A DNA stretch of 8,204 nt from an uncultured Dorea sp. (GTDB taxonomy: Bacteria > Bacillota > Clostridia > Lachnospirales > Lachnospiraceae). Location of the stretch: the NCBI GenBank assembly GCA_910584095.1, contig CAJTYU010000052.1:1-8204 (forward strand), given 5' to 3'. Every line of letters begins with the position of its first letter. Within the stretch, counting starts at the first letter, position 1. Below the pieces are notes generated by a model. It saw nothing but the letters and a program-made list of their open reading frames with translations, made no database searches and had not been told where the DNA came from. The position numbers were made by a program, and so were the translations under genes. Shown one piece after another: positions 1-7,291 of this stretch.

Positions 1-122
1 AAAAGAAGTGTTATAAAGAAGGGACGGATTCTTACGGCGGACAGACATTAGACGCCTCAAAATATGGAGTATATAACGTTTATGAGGCTTCCTTGCTGTT
101 TGAAAAAATATCTGGGTTATAA
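1..122 (+). CDS. C-terminal end of an unidentified protein (5' part outside the window)
   Basis: An open frame enters from the left edge (codons start at base 3) and ends at TAA 120-122, giving about 39 residues. The tail includes DSYGGQTLDASKYG and ends in LLFEKISGL. Its composition looks like real protein, and the other two forward frames meet stops early (14-16 and 49-51). I do not recognise the family from this fragment. It ends 22 bases before the preferred start of the glycosyltransferase gene, in the same direction, so it is probably the preceding member of the same operon and may act in the same glycan pathway. That role is inferred from position only. Its presence argues against starting the next gene at the in-frame ATG at 64, which would overlap it by 59 bases. 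Confidence 0.6.
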   Translation, partial: KKCYKEGTDSYGGQTLDASKYGVYNVYEASLLFEKISGL

Positions 123-144
123 AAGAGGAAAGGATGAAACGAAG

Positions 145-1407
145 ATGAAACAGCTTTCAATTATCCTCCCCTTTTACAACCGAGAAGCATATCTTGCCGA
201 GTGCCTGGACAGTATTTTTGATTCTAACTGCCGGGATTTTGAACTGATATTGATTGACGATGCGTCTACAGATACGGGGGGGGGTATTTGCAGGAGATAT
301 ACGGAATGCTATCCTTGTGTCAAAATGATATCACACAGCATACAGAAGGGACCTGGCGCCAGCCGCAATGAAGGCATAGAGCATGCCAATGGGAAATATT
401 TGTATTTCATGGATTCTGACGACTCGATTGCAGCAAAGGAATTAGGGAATATCATCCAGATTTTAAAGGATAATCAAAACCTTGACCTTTTGCTGGCAGA
501 CTATCAACAAATGTTAGACGGCCAGATGTTAACGGTAAAAAAGCCTGACGGCATGGCTGCCGAAGGAATTCAGACCGTAAGAATGGTATTGGAAAATACA
601 TATTGGAATACACAGCTTCCGGCGCCGGCATGGCGTTACTTTGTCCGGAGGGAGTTGGTCCTGGAAAACCACATTACATTCCCGGATTTATTATATGGCG
701 AAGACAGTATATTTACCATGAAATTATTGCGGATAGCACATCACGCATATTATTATCCGAAAATATTTTATAATTACCGTATAGATCATGCGGGGTCGCT
801 GACGAAAAAGGCGGATTCCGACAGATGGAAGATGCAAAGGTATTTTAAGGAACGCTTCTATATTTTATGCGACTGGATGCAGCAGGAAAGGGAAAGCGCC
901 TTTTTAAAGCGGTGGTTTGGGCAATGGGTATCTCAATGCGTCAGGGGATTCTTATTCGAGCGGGAATGGGAACGGATGGTGGAGGAAATATCGGATGCCT
1001 GCCGCATGATTCCGGAAGATTATCTTTCTGTACTCCAGGGGGCAGGGAATGTCGGAGAGTATTTGGTAAAATATAGGACAAGGTTGTTTGAGAAATTGGG
1101 AAAATCGGAAAATATTTACTTATTGCCTGCATGCCAGGACAATATCCTGCTGGCAGAAAAATGGAAAAAAAAGCAAATTAGGGTCTCAGCCTTTTTGGAT
1201 AATCATACGGGCAGGGACAACCACAATGTTATGTCTGTGCTTGAACAGGGGTATCGTGTTGGGAACCTAAAGGAGAAATTAGGGGAAAATAGTACTTCTA
1301 ATGACGTCTATGTTATATGCCACTGGCAGAAAACGATAGATATATTATCGAAACAGCTTTTGGAAGCTGGTATTCACAGGGATGCCATTGTAGAAATGAA
1401 TTGGTAA
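145..1407 (+). CDS. Family 2 (GT-A fold) glycosyltransferase with a C-terminal Rossmann-like module
   Basis: This 420-residue protein should transfer a sugar from a nucleotide-sugar donor to a cell-surface or flagellar acceptor in the cytoplasm. The opening MKQLSIILPFYNRE is the standard GT2 start. The nucleotide-binding aspartates are D38-D39 in IDDASTD, and the metal-binding DxD is D90-S91-D92-D93. The segment GASRNEG (residues 71-77) is also typical. I start at ATG 145 because the family begins there; ATG 64 would add 27 residues unlike GT2 proteins and overlap the upstream gene. A purine-rich stretch (AGAGGAAAGG, 124-133) precedes it. The last 100 residues or so (from about 322) resemble the accessory domain found in the next two genes, with a DN pair at 352-353, but the usual glycine loop is replaced by LLPACQD. 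There is no signal peptide or membrane helix. A run of nine Gs lies in codons 44-47. Donor and acceptor cannot be told from sequence. Confidence 0.88.
   Translation: MKQLSIILPFYNREAYLAECLDSIFDSNCRDFELILIDDASTDTGGGICRRYTECYPCVKMISHSIQKGPGASRNEGIEHANGKYLYFMDSDDSIAAKELGNIIQILKDNQNLDLLLADYQQMLDGQMLTVKKPDGMAAEGIQTVRMVLENTYWNTQLPAPAWRYFVRRELVLENHITFPDLLYGEDSIFTMKLLRIAHHAYYYPKIFYNYRIDHAGSLTKKADSDRWKMQRYFKERFYILCDWMQQERESAFLKRWFGQWVSQCVRGFLFEREWERMVEEISDACRMIPEDYLSVLQGAGNVGEYLVKYRTRLFEKLGKSENIYLLPACQDNILLAEKWKKKQIRVSAFLDNHTGRDNHNVMSVLEQGYRVGNLKEKLGENSTSNDVYVICHWQKTIDILSKQLLEAGIHRDAIVEMNW
276..284 (+). repeat. Homopolymeric G9 tract inside the glycosyltransferase coding region
   Basis: Nine consecutive Gs span codons 44-47 of the glycosyltransferase, giving Thr-Gly-Gly-Gly right after the DDASTD motif. 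At this length the reading frame is intact and spacing to the following IC..RY segment matches GT2 relatives. Tracing the shifted frames by eye, one extra G leads to TGA at 369-371 (about 75 residues), and one fewer leads to TGA at 326-328 (about 60 residues). Either would remove the DxD motif and most of the enzyme. Long G runs inside genes are prone to slipped-strand changes in other bacteria; that it varies here is inference. Confidence 0.85.
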
Positions 1408-1413
1408 GGACAT

Positions 1414-1418
1414 GGAGG
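1414..1418 (+). promoter_or_regulatory. Shine-Dalgarno that sets the start of the first FkbM gene
   Basis: GGAGG lies 8 bases before ATG 1427. The earlier in-frame ATG at 1412 overlaps this site and has no good ribosome binding site of its own, so initiation at 1427 is favoured. Confidence 0.75.
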
Positions 1419-1426
1419 AAATCAGT

Positions 1427-2674
1427 ATGGAAAGAATAAACATAGCGGTGTTTGGAGGCAGCGGGCGCTGCATTGCATATGCGGCGCGGGAGCTGAAAAG
1501 TGATGTCAGTATCCGTGTTTTCTTTGACAATGATAAAAGTAAGGCAGGCCAATTAGTAAAAAAGGGATATCAATATGTAGACGGAAGCAAAGTATACGTG
1601 CCCTATGACAATATCCCCATAGACACGCCGGAACATTTCAGAAATTATGAGTTTGATTATGCTGTTATTTTAGCCGGGAGCCGGTATGAGATAAGGGACC
1701 AACTGTTAGGGTTTGGGATTGCCCCGGAAAAGATTATTGTTTATGACAGAATCATTTCCAGCGGGATGGTACATGTTCCTGATATGCGCGAAGCATTTTC
1801 TTTGGACATGCTGCTTTCGCAGGCGGAGAAAAATGGGATTTCATCGGGGCGGTATAAAAAGGAAGCGGAGAATTTATTGAACGTCTGCCAGAAACTATTT
1901 AAAAACAGTTATCGGCTTCATGTTCTTGAAATCTTTATTACAGCATTGGCGGCAGGGATCGAACAAAAGACATTTGAATATCGCGGAGTGAAACTGGACT
2001 ATCGGCTGTTTACAAAAAACCCGGGGTTATTTCTATATGAAAGTTCCGATATCTTCATGGATGTGATAGACGAAGAGATGGAGCGGATTGAATATATTGA
2101 GGGGCCGTATCATTTTGGCGCTGTAACGGTTGGGGAAGACGATATTGTATTTGATATTGGAGCAAATTACGGGTTGTTTTCGGCTGTTGCAGCAGGCAAA
2201 GCGAAGCGAGGCTGCGTATATGCGTTTGAACCTGTTGAAGAGACAAGACGGATACTGGAACGGACTGCCGGTTTATACAGCAACATTGTGGTAGAGCCGT
2301 ATGCGGTTAGTGATTCATGCGGAAAAAACAGAATTAATGTTTCTAATTATAATTCCAATCCAGGGGCAGCCTCCATTATGAATGTGAATAGCGGCTCTGA
2401 AACAGAAGAAATCGAAACAATCACTTTGGACCGGTTTGTAGAAATGAACCATATTTCCAAAATTGATTTCATTAAGGCGGATATCGAAGGGGCGGAACGG
2501 CTGCTTTTGGCAGGAGCGGGAGAGGTTCTGCGTAAATTCGCGCCGAAGCTTGCGGTATGTACCTATCATTATCCGGAGGATCCTGCGTTATTGTCATTTA
2601 TGATTAAGCAGGCAAATCCCAATTACGTAATAGAAAAAGCATACGGAAAGCTGTATGCATACGTAAATAAGTAA
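1427..2674 (+). CDS. FkbM-family SAM-dependent methyltransferase with N-terminal Rossmann-like module
   Basis: This 415-residue protein is predicted to O-methylate a sugar or other small hydroxyl group using S-adenosylmethionine. The FkbM domain occupies roughly residues 235-410. Motif I is DIGANYG at 243-249, the acidic residue after strand 2 is E268-P269, TLDRF follows, and the hallmark is ADIEGAE with D352, E354 and G355. The segment CTYHYPED comes near the end. The first 110 residues or so form a separate Rossmann-like unit beginning IAVFGGSG (residues 6-13) with a DN pair at 34-35, similar to those in the flanking genes. A middle region of about 120 residues is unassigned. The start at 1427 is chosen for its GGAGG site; an ATG at 1412 would add five residues. 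It lies 19 bases after the glycosyltransferase, which suggests co-translation and action on the same glycan. Substrate unknown. Confidence 0.88.
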   Translation: MERINIAVFGGSGRCIAYAARELKSDVSIRVFFDNDKSKAGQLVKKGYQYVDGSKVYVPYDNIPIDTPEHFRNYEFDYAVILAGSRYEIRDQLLGFGIAPEKIIVYDRIISSGMVHVPDMREAFSLDMLLSQAEKNGISSGRYKKEAENLLNVCQKLFKNSYRLHVLEIFITALAAGIEQKTFEYRGVKLDYRLFTKNPGLFLYESSDIFMDVIDEEMERIEYIEGPYHFGAVTVGEDDIVFDIGANYGLFSAVAAGKAKRGCVYAFEPVEETRRILERTAGLYSNIVVEPYAVSDSCGKNRINVSNYNSNPGAASIMNVNSGSETEEIETITLDRFVEMNHISKIDFIKADIEGAERLLLAGAGEVLRKFAPKLAVCTYHYPEDPALLSFMIKQANPNYVIEKAYGKLYAYVNK

Positions 2675-2709
2675 GTTGTATGTTTTGAGAATAGTGCAGG
2701 AGGGATAGG

Positions 2710-3858
2710 ATGAAAGTCAGCGAGAACGATTTAAAAATAATACCCCACATTATGGACAAGTTAGAGGACGCAGAATCAAAAAGAATTTATACTTACAGGC
2801 TGCTGTATTCTCTTACGGGTGATATTCGGTATATCTATGATATGATGGGGAAGACGGCGCGGGAATACCGGGGGGAAATTATTGAAAAAAGCGAAGAAGC
2901 ACAAGTTATGTTCCGCCTTTATCAGGTCTGTGACTTATATAGTTTCCTTTTGAAAAACCTTCCAAAATCCGATGGGAACCTTATTATTTTCGGTGCGGGA
3001 GATATGGGGAAGGAGATGTTATACTGGCTGCGCAGGATTGGGTTTGAACCAAAAGCGTTTTGTGATAACGCTCCGGAGATAACGAACGCCCGCGTTGAAG
3101 AATGCCCGGTGATTTCTGTAGATATGCTGGAGAAACAATACCCGCATTCCATTATTATCATTGCGACACAAAAATATCATGCAGAGATACGGCGCCAGCT
3201 TTCGAGACGGAATATATCCCATGAACTGATTTATGAGTATGAGCGTAACTGTCTGTTATCTTATTGGGGAACCCCGTATTTTGAAGATGAAATTTTCAAA
3301 CCGGAAAAGGATGAAGTCTTCATTGACGCAGGCGCATTCTGCGGCGAGACAGCGGAAGAATTTGCCGCATGGTGTCCTTCCTACAAAAGGATATACAGCC
3401 TTGAGCCTGACATGGTCAACTTTAAAAAATTATCCGGCAATATTTTAAAAAAGGAACTCAGAGATGTTGTGCCAATCAATGCGGGACTCTGGAGCGAAAA
3501 CAAGACTTTGTATGTTACCAGGGGCGGGGATGACGGGACAGGTTCCCGTGTAAAGGATACCGGGACAGATGAGGTTAAGGTTGTTTCACTGGATCACATA
3601 TTAGCCGGTGAAGGGGCAACTTATATAAAAATGGATATAGAAGGTTCTGAAAAAGAAGCATTAAAAGGAGCCCGGAATACAATTAAGAAGTATAGACCTA
3701 AGTTAGCGATCTGCCTTTATCATAAACCGGAGGATATTATTACACTGCCGCAGTATATTCTGGAGTTAGTGCCGGAATACAAATTTAAGATCAGGCATTA
3801 TACTACCTTTGCGTATGACACAATTTTGTATGCCTATGTAGAAAAAGAAGAATTATAA
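2710..3858 (+). CDS. Second FkbM-family SAM-dependent methyltransferase with internal Rossmann-like module
   Basis: This 382-residue protein is predicted to be an O-methyltransferase of the same family as its upstream neighbour but clearly divergent from it. Residues 1-87 are a mostly helical stretch I do not recognise. Residues 88-185 or so form the Rossmann-like module, with FGAGDMG at 94-100 and CDN at 118-120. The FkbM domain follows with DAGAFCGET (206-214), EPD (232-234), SLDH, and MDIEGSE with D309, E311 and G312, ending with LYHKPED. AGGAGGG just upstream of the ATG is a strong ribosome binding site with normal spacing. The gene sits 35 bases after the first methyltransferase and 14 before the next gene. 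Two distinct methyltransferases side by side suggest two methylation positions or two sugars; this is inference. Confidence 0.88.
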   Translation: MKVSENDLKIIPHIMDKLEDAESKRIYTYRLLYSLTGDIRYIYDMMGKTAREYRGEIIEKSEEAQVMFRLYQVCDLYSFLLKNLPKSDGNLIIFGAGDMGKEMLYWLRRIGFEPKAFCDNAPEITNARVEECPVISVDMLEKQYPHSIIIIATQKYHAEIRRQLSRRNISHELIYEYERNCLLSYWGTPYFEDEIFKPEKDEVFIDAGAFCGETAEEFAAWCPSYKRIYSLEPDMVNFKKLSGNILKKELRDVVPINAGLWSENKTLYVTRGGDDGTGSRVKDTGTDEVKVVSLDHILAGEGATYIKMDIEGSEKEALKGARNTIKKYRPKLAICLYHKPEDIITLPQYILELVPEYKFKIRHYTTFAYDTILYAYVEKEEL

Positions 3859-3872
3859 AGGGACCTAAAACC

Positions 3873-4661
3873 ATGAATACAAATCCTATGAAAGTAGTTA
3901 TCCTTGCTGGCGGCATGCCCAGCAATATAAGTGAAGAAAATGATAAAATCCCCAAGCCGATGGTCAAAATCGGCGAGCGCCCTCTCCTGTGGCATATCAT
4001 GAAGTCCTATTCCAGTTACGGCTTCCATGATTTCATCGTATGCACCGGCTACAGGGCCGAGCTTGTCAAGGAATATTTCCTTGATTACTATATCTACAGC
4101 TCCGACATCACTGTGGACTTACAGAAAAATGACGTGATTATCCATAACAAGGTAAGCGAGCCATGGAAGGTTATGGTTGTGGATACCGGCCTGAATGCCA
4201 CCACCGGCGAACGGATTCGGAAAATTCAGAAGTACATAGAAGACGATGCGTTTATTGTCTGTTACGGCGACTGCATTACAGATTTGAATGTCAGCAGCCT
4301 TTTATCAGCCTATCACGAGAGCCCCCATCTGGTAACCATGGCGGTCGCCAGGCCTGCCGGGCGCAACGCTGTCCTGAATTTAGACGCCGACGGCAACCTT
4401 GCCTCCGACATTGTGCTGCAGAATAACTATGCGGCCGATGCTTGGGTAAATACCTGCCATATGGTATTAAGTAAAGAAATCTTTTCCTACCTGGCCTCAA
4501 GGGAGAGCTTTGAGACGACCACGATTAACCGCCTCAGAAAGACCAGAAAAGTGGCCACCTACAAGCATGAGGGGTTCTGGATGCCGGTGGAGACTATGAG
4601 GGACAAGCTGTTTTTGGAAGAACTATGGCAGCATGGCAATGCGCCCTGGAAGGTATGGTGA
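3873..4661 (+). CDS. Divergent, probably inactive paralogue of glucose-1-phosphate cytidylyltransferase
   Basis: This 262-residue protein is a full-length relative of RfbF (CTP + glucose-1-phosphate to CDP-glucose). It shares KPMVKIG, LLWHIMK, EPWKV, DTGLN, YGD, GFWMPVET and LEELW with the canonical copy that follows. Several signature residues are changed. The nucleotide-binding GGxGTR loop is G13-G14-M-P-S-N18, losing the glycine, threonine and arginine. The sugar-binding EK pair is Q183-N184. The glycine-rich GRFGA is GRNAV. The second metal-ligand aspartate of the MDT motif is E240. The first metal aspartate (D133) and the lysine of PKPM (K28) remain. The frame is intact with no stops, so this is not simple decay. 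A purine-rich AAAGGGA lies about 9 bases before ATG 3873; ATG 3888 is an alternative. It may be a regulatory or structural subunit of the downstream enzyme, or an enzyme of altered specificity. Family membership is firm; function is uncertain. Confidence 0.8.
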   Translation: MNTNPMKVVILAGGMPSNISEENDKIPKPMVKIGERPLLWHIMKSYSSYGFHDFIVCTGYRAELVKEYFLDYYIYSSDITVDLQKNDVIIHNKVSEPWKVMVVDTGLNATTGERIRKIQKYIEDDAFIVCYGDCITDLNVSSLLSAYHESPHLVTMAVARPAGRNAVLNLDADGNLASDIVLQNNYAADAWVNTCHMVLSKEIFSYLASRESFETTTINRLRKTRKVATYKHEGFWMPVETMRDKLFLEELWQHGNAPWKVW

Positions 4662-4665
4662 GCGC

Positions 4666-5436
4666 ATGAAGGTAGTGATCTTAGTCGGCGGAAAAGGGAC
4701 CAGGATCGGAGAGGAATCCCAGTTCCGCCCAAAGCCAATGGTAGAGGTCGGAGGCCGCCCTATCCTGTGGCATATCATGAAATGGTATTCCGGTTTTGGA
4801 TTCCATGAATTTGTACTGTGCTGCGGGTATAAGGGGCATATGATCAAACAGTACTTTGTTAATTACTATTCCAGGTTTTCCGATGTGTCGATCAACCTGC
4901 ACAGCGGTGAGAAAGAAGTCTTAACAAGTAAGATAGAACCGTGGAAAGTAACGCTGATTAATACGGGACTCAATACGCTGACTGCCGGAAGGATCCTCAA
5001 GATCCGGGAGTATGTAAAGGACGAAGAGTTTTTGTTCACATATGGAGACGGGGTATCGGATGTAAATATCCGAGAATTGATCGAGTGCCACCGCAGACAT
5101 GGGCGGACAGCCACAATTACCGTGACAAAACCGGACGGACGTTTCGGCGCGGTGAAGATAGACGAGCCCTCGGAATGTATCCTGAATTTCAAGGAAAAGG
5201 CCCGTTCAGACCAGTCATGGGTAAACGCTGGGTTCGGGGTCTTTACGCCGGATATCTTTGATTATCTGGGAGACGGCTCCGATATGCTGGAAGGGAGGCC
5301 CTTTGAACTGCTGGCGGAGAAGCAGGAAATGACCGCCTACCGCCATCAGGGCTTTTGGTCGCCGATGGATACGCTGCGGGATAAAGAGTATCTGGAAAAG
5401 CTGTGGTATTCCGGAAAAGCGCCGTGGAAAGCATAG
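4666..5436 (+). CDS. rfbF: Glucose-1-phosphate cytidylyltransferase (CDP-glucose synthesis)
   Basis: This 256-residue protein has the length and motifs of RfbF, the cytoplasmic enzyme that makes CDP-glucose and pyrophosphate from CTP and glucose-1-phosphate. The loop VGGKGTR (residues 7-13), RPKPMVEVGG (21-30), PILWHIMK, EPWKVTL, YGDGVSD with metal ligand D128, GRFGA, the EK pair at 177-178, WVNAGF and SPMDT with D235 are all present. I start at ATG 4666 (MKVVIL); the in-frame ATG at 4633 lies inside the previous gene and adds 11 residues foreign to the family. Only 4 bases separate it from the upstream stop, so the two paralogues are probably translationally coupled. CDP-glucose usually feeds CDP-glucose 4,6-dehydratase (RfbG) in 3,6-dideoxyhexose pathways, but no such gene is seen here. 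It is the last gene before the terminator. Confidence 0.92.
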   Translation: MKVVILVGGKGTRIGEESQFRPKPMVEVGGRPILWHIMKWYSGFGFHEFVLCCGYKGHMIKQYFVNYYSRFSDVSINLHSGEKEVLTSKIEPWKVTLINTGLNTLTAGRILKIREYVKDEEFLFTYGDGVSDVNIRELIECHRRHGRTATITVTKPDGRFGAVKIDEPSECILNFKEKARSDQSWVNAGFGVFTPDIFDYLGDGSDMLEGRPFELLAEKQEMTAYRHQGFWSPMDTLRDKEYLEKLWYSGKAPWKA

Positions 5437-5490
5437 GAAAACGAAATGTCCGTTAAGGTTTGACTGCTTAAATAAAATATTTACTTCTTT

Positions 5491-5536
5491 GCCACATGCC
5501 TTCGTAATTCTATCTTACGGAGGCACGTGGCTTTTT
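5491..5536 (+). terminator. Strong rho-independent terminator of the sugar-modification operon
   Basis: A 17-base arm (5491-5507, starting GCCACATGCC) pairs with 5515-5531 around a 7-base loop (TTCTATC), with one A/C mismatch and one T-G wobble, followed by five Ts (5532-5536). It lies 54 bases after the rfbF stop. The T run is only on the plus-strand side, so it serves the plus operon. The convergent minus gene ends at 5560, close enough that the same hairpin may also slow polymerase arriving from the other side. Confidence 0.9.
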
Positions 5537-5559
5537 GGGAAATAGAGGAAGATTTTATA

Positions 5560-7245
5560 TCAGCCAATCAAAACCTGCTTTCCTTCAAATGCAAATCCAT
5601 ACTTCCGAATCCGTTCCGGCGCAATCCCGGCCGCATTCAAATTTGCCGCGTAATTCTTTTCTTCAATTTGCTTTAAAGCTTCTGAGACCGTATCCTCTAA
5701 TGTCTTTTTATTTTTTGAACGGCATATCTTAAATTCCATGATAAACGCATCGTCCTCATCCCGCAATGGCTCCAGCATCACATCATACCGCCCAAAACCG
5801 CTTTCCCGGTTAGATGTAATCTTATATCTGCCTTCCAAATCCACGATCAGCCCAAGGACAAATCCGTGATAAAACCGTTCAGGTTCGGCTTCTCCCAAAG
5901 GATTCCTTCCTGTATCAAAATAACTAAATGTTGATGCGGTAACCCGGTTCATATATGCGTTCATGGCTTCTAGGTCCCCCTTGAGGAGTCCCCGGATAAA
6001 TTCATTATATGCAGAAACAAATCTTGAAAACCAGCCTTCTATCATCCGCCGAAACATAATCTGGACTTCTTTGTTGGTAATCGCAAGTTCAAATTCCTCA
6101 ATCCCGGATTCGGCGTCTACATTATGCCGTATTACTTTTAGATAGCCGCCTGCCAGCAGAAGGCTCCAAATAGCGTTTCCGTCATAGTCTAATTGATTAA
6201 ACACAACCTGTTCATCTATGCAAGTACAAAATGTCTTTCCTTTCAGTAAATCCTCCATAATAATCTTTATATTCGTATTTCCCTGTTGAATTAGTTTTCC
6301 CACAAGGCTATTGCTGCTTGTATTTGCCCAATATGTGGAAAAAGATTGGTATTTTATATAGTTCAAAATAGACCATGGATTATAAATATCCTTTTTGTTT
6401 CCAAAAGTAAAACCGTCATACCAATCTTTCACTTTGTCTTTCTGGCTGGTCAATCCGTATTCCGCTAAAGCTTCCCATACTTCTTCCTGCGTAAATCCAA
6501 AACTATCCGCATACAAATTTGATGTCGTAGTAACCACGGTTAGATTGTTGAGATCAGAAAATATAGATTCCTTACTGATTCGAGTAATACCTGTCATAAC
6601 AGCTCTTTCCAGATAAGGATTCGTTTTGAACGCTGAGTTGAACAAATTACGGTTAAAGCTGACCAATTCGTTCCAATAACCATTTACATAAGCCTCTTGC
6701 ATCGGCGTATCGTACTCATCCATCAAAATAAGAACTTTTTTACCATAGTAACGCATCAGGAAATCAGATAAAAGCTTCAATGACTCCGAAGCAATGTAAT
6801 CTTCCATTTCCGCCGAAACCTTTTGATAGATTTCTTTTTCTTTGTCATTCAGTAAAGAACTATCCAGCAAAAAATCATACTTATTGTATAAATTAGTTAT
6901 TATCTGGCAGATTTTTTTTCTCGTATTCTCAAAACAAGTCTCTTTTACATCTGCAAAACTTAGAGAAATAACCGGATAAGTCCCCTGAAGCTTGCGGAAC
7001 TTATCGTCTTTCCAGATAAGCAAGTTATCAAACAAATTCCCGCGGCCTGCGTAAGATACAGAAAAAAAACATTCCAACATATTAAGATTTAATGTTTTTC
7101 CAAAGCGCCTAGGACGGGTAATCAGAGTGACCGCATCATTATTTTCCCACCATTCTTTGATAAACAGTGTTTTGTCTATATAGAAATTATTGTTTTCAAT
7201 TAAATCACCGAAATTTTGGTGGCCAATTCCTACTGTTCTGCTCAT
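5560..7245 (-). CDS. AAA-ATPase-like protein with C-terminal PD-(D/E)XK nuclease-family domain
   Basis: This 561-residue protein matches a widespread two-domain family: an N-terminal AAA-ATPase-like domain and a C-terminal PD-(D/E)XK domain (the group formerly annotated DUF1703). Near the N-terminus is GIGHQNFGDLI and YIDKT. The Walker A is RPRRFGKT (44-51), with K50 and T51. The Walker B is LILMDEYD, with D176 and E177. GITRISKESIFSDLNN, typical of the family, follows. Near the C-terminus GRYDV (D488) and MEFKI (E504, K506) form the nuclease-fold signature, and both halves look intact. I start at 7245 because GGAGG lies 7 bases upstream; ATG 7272 would add nine atypical residues. The physiological role of the family is not established; nuclease or mobile-element-linked functions have been suggested from the fold. 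It is convergent with the sugar operon and divergent from flagellin, with no obvious link to either. Confidence 0.88.
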   Translation of the reverse strand: MSRTVGIGHQNFGDLIENNNFYIDKTLFIKEWWENNDAVTLITRPRRFGKTLNLNMLECFFSVSYAGRGNLFDNLLIWKDDKFRKLQGTYPVISLSFADVKETCFENTRKKICQIITNLYNKYDFLLDSSLLNDKEKEIYQKVSAEMEDYIASESLKLLSDFLMRYYGKKVLILMDEYDTPMQEAYVNGYWNELVSFNRNLFNSAFKTNPYLERAVMTGITRISKESIFSDLNNLTVVTTTSNLYADSFGFTQEEVWEALAEYGLTSQKDKVKDWYDGFTFGNKKDIYNPWSILNYIKYQSFSTYWANTSSNSLVGKLIQQGNTNIKIIMEDLLKGKTFCTCIDEQVVFNQLDYDGNAIWSLLLAGGYLKVIRHNVDAESGIEEFELAITNKEVQIMFRRMIEGWFSRFVSAYNEFIRGLLKGDLEAMNAYMNRVTASTFSYFDTGRNPLGEAEPERFYHGFVLGLIVDLEGRYKITSNRESGFGRYDVMLEPLRDEDDAFIMEFKICRSKNKKTLEDTVSEALKQIEEKNYAANLNAAGIAPERIRKYGFAFEGKQVLIG

Positions 7246-7252
7246 AATACAG

Positions 7253-7257
7253 CCTCC
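7253..7257 (-). promoter_or_regulatory. Shine-Dalgarno that sets the start of the AAA-ATPase-like gene
   Basis: Read on the minus strand, GGAGG lies 7 bases before ATG 7245. The upstream in-frame ATG at 7272 has no comparable site, so 7245 is preferred. Confidence 0.75.
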
Positions 7258-7291
7258 GCTTCTATATTTCAATTAAGACGTTTCATGTTCA

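Noticed and set aside
64..144. N-terminal extension of the glycosyltransferase from ATG 64
   Set aside because: It overlaps the end of the upstream coding frame, has no resemblance to GT2 starts, and the family-typical MKQLSIILP begins at 145.
3873..4661. Degenerate cytidylyltransferase called a pseudogene
   Set aside because: The frame is complete, full length, with a ribosome binding site and close coupling to rfbF; only active-site residues are changed.
5491..5536. Bidirectional terminator for both convergent genes
   Set aside because: The T run exists only on the plus-strand side; the minus side of the hairpin reads AAAGAAGTAA, which is not a U tract.
6912..6919. T8 run (and A8 at 7062-7069) in the ATPase gene as contingency tracts
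   Set aside because: A/T runs of eight are common in AT-rich coding sequence and lie at no meaningful position; much weaker than the G9 tract.
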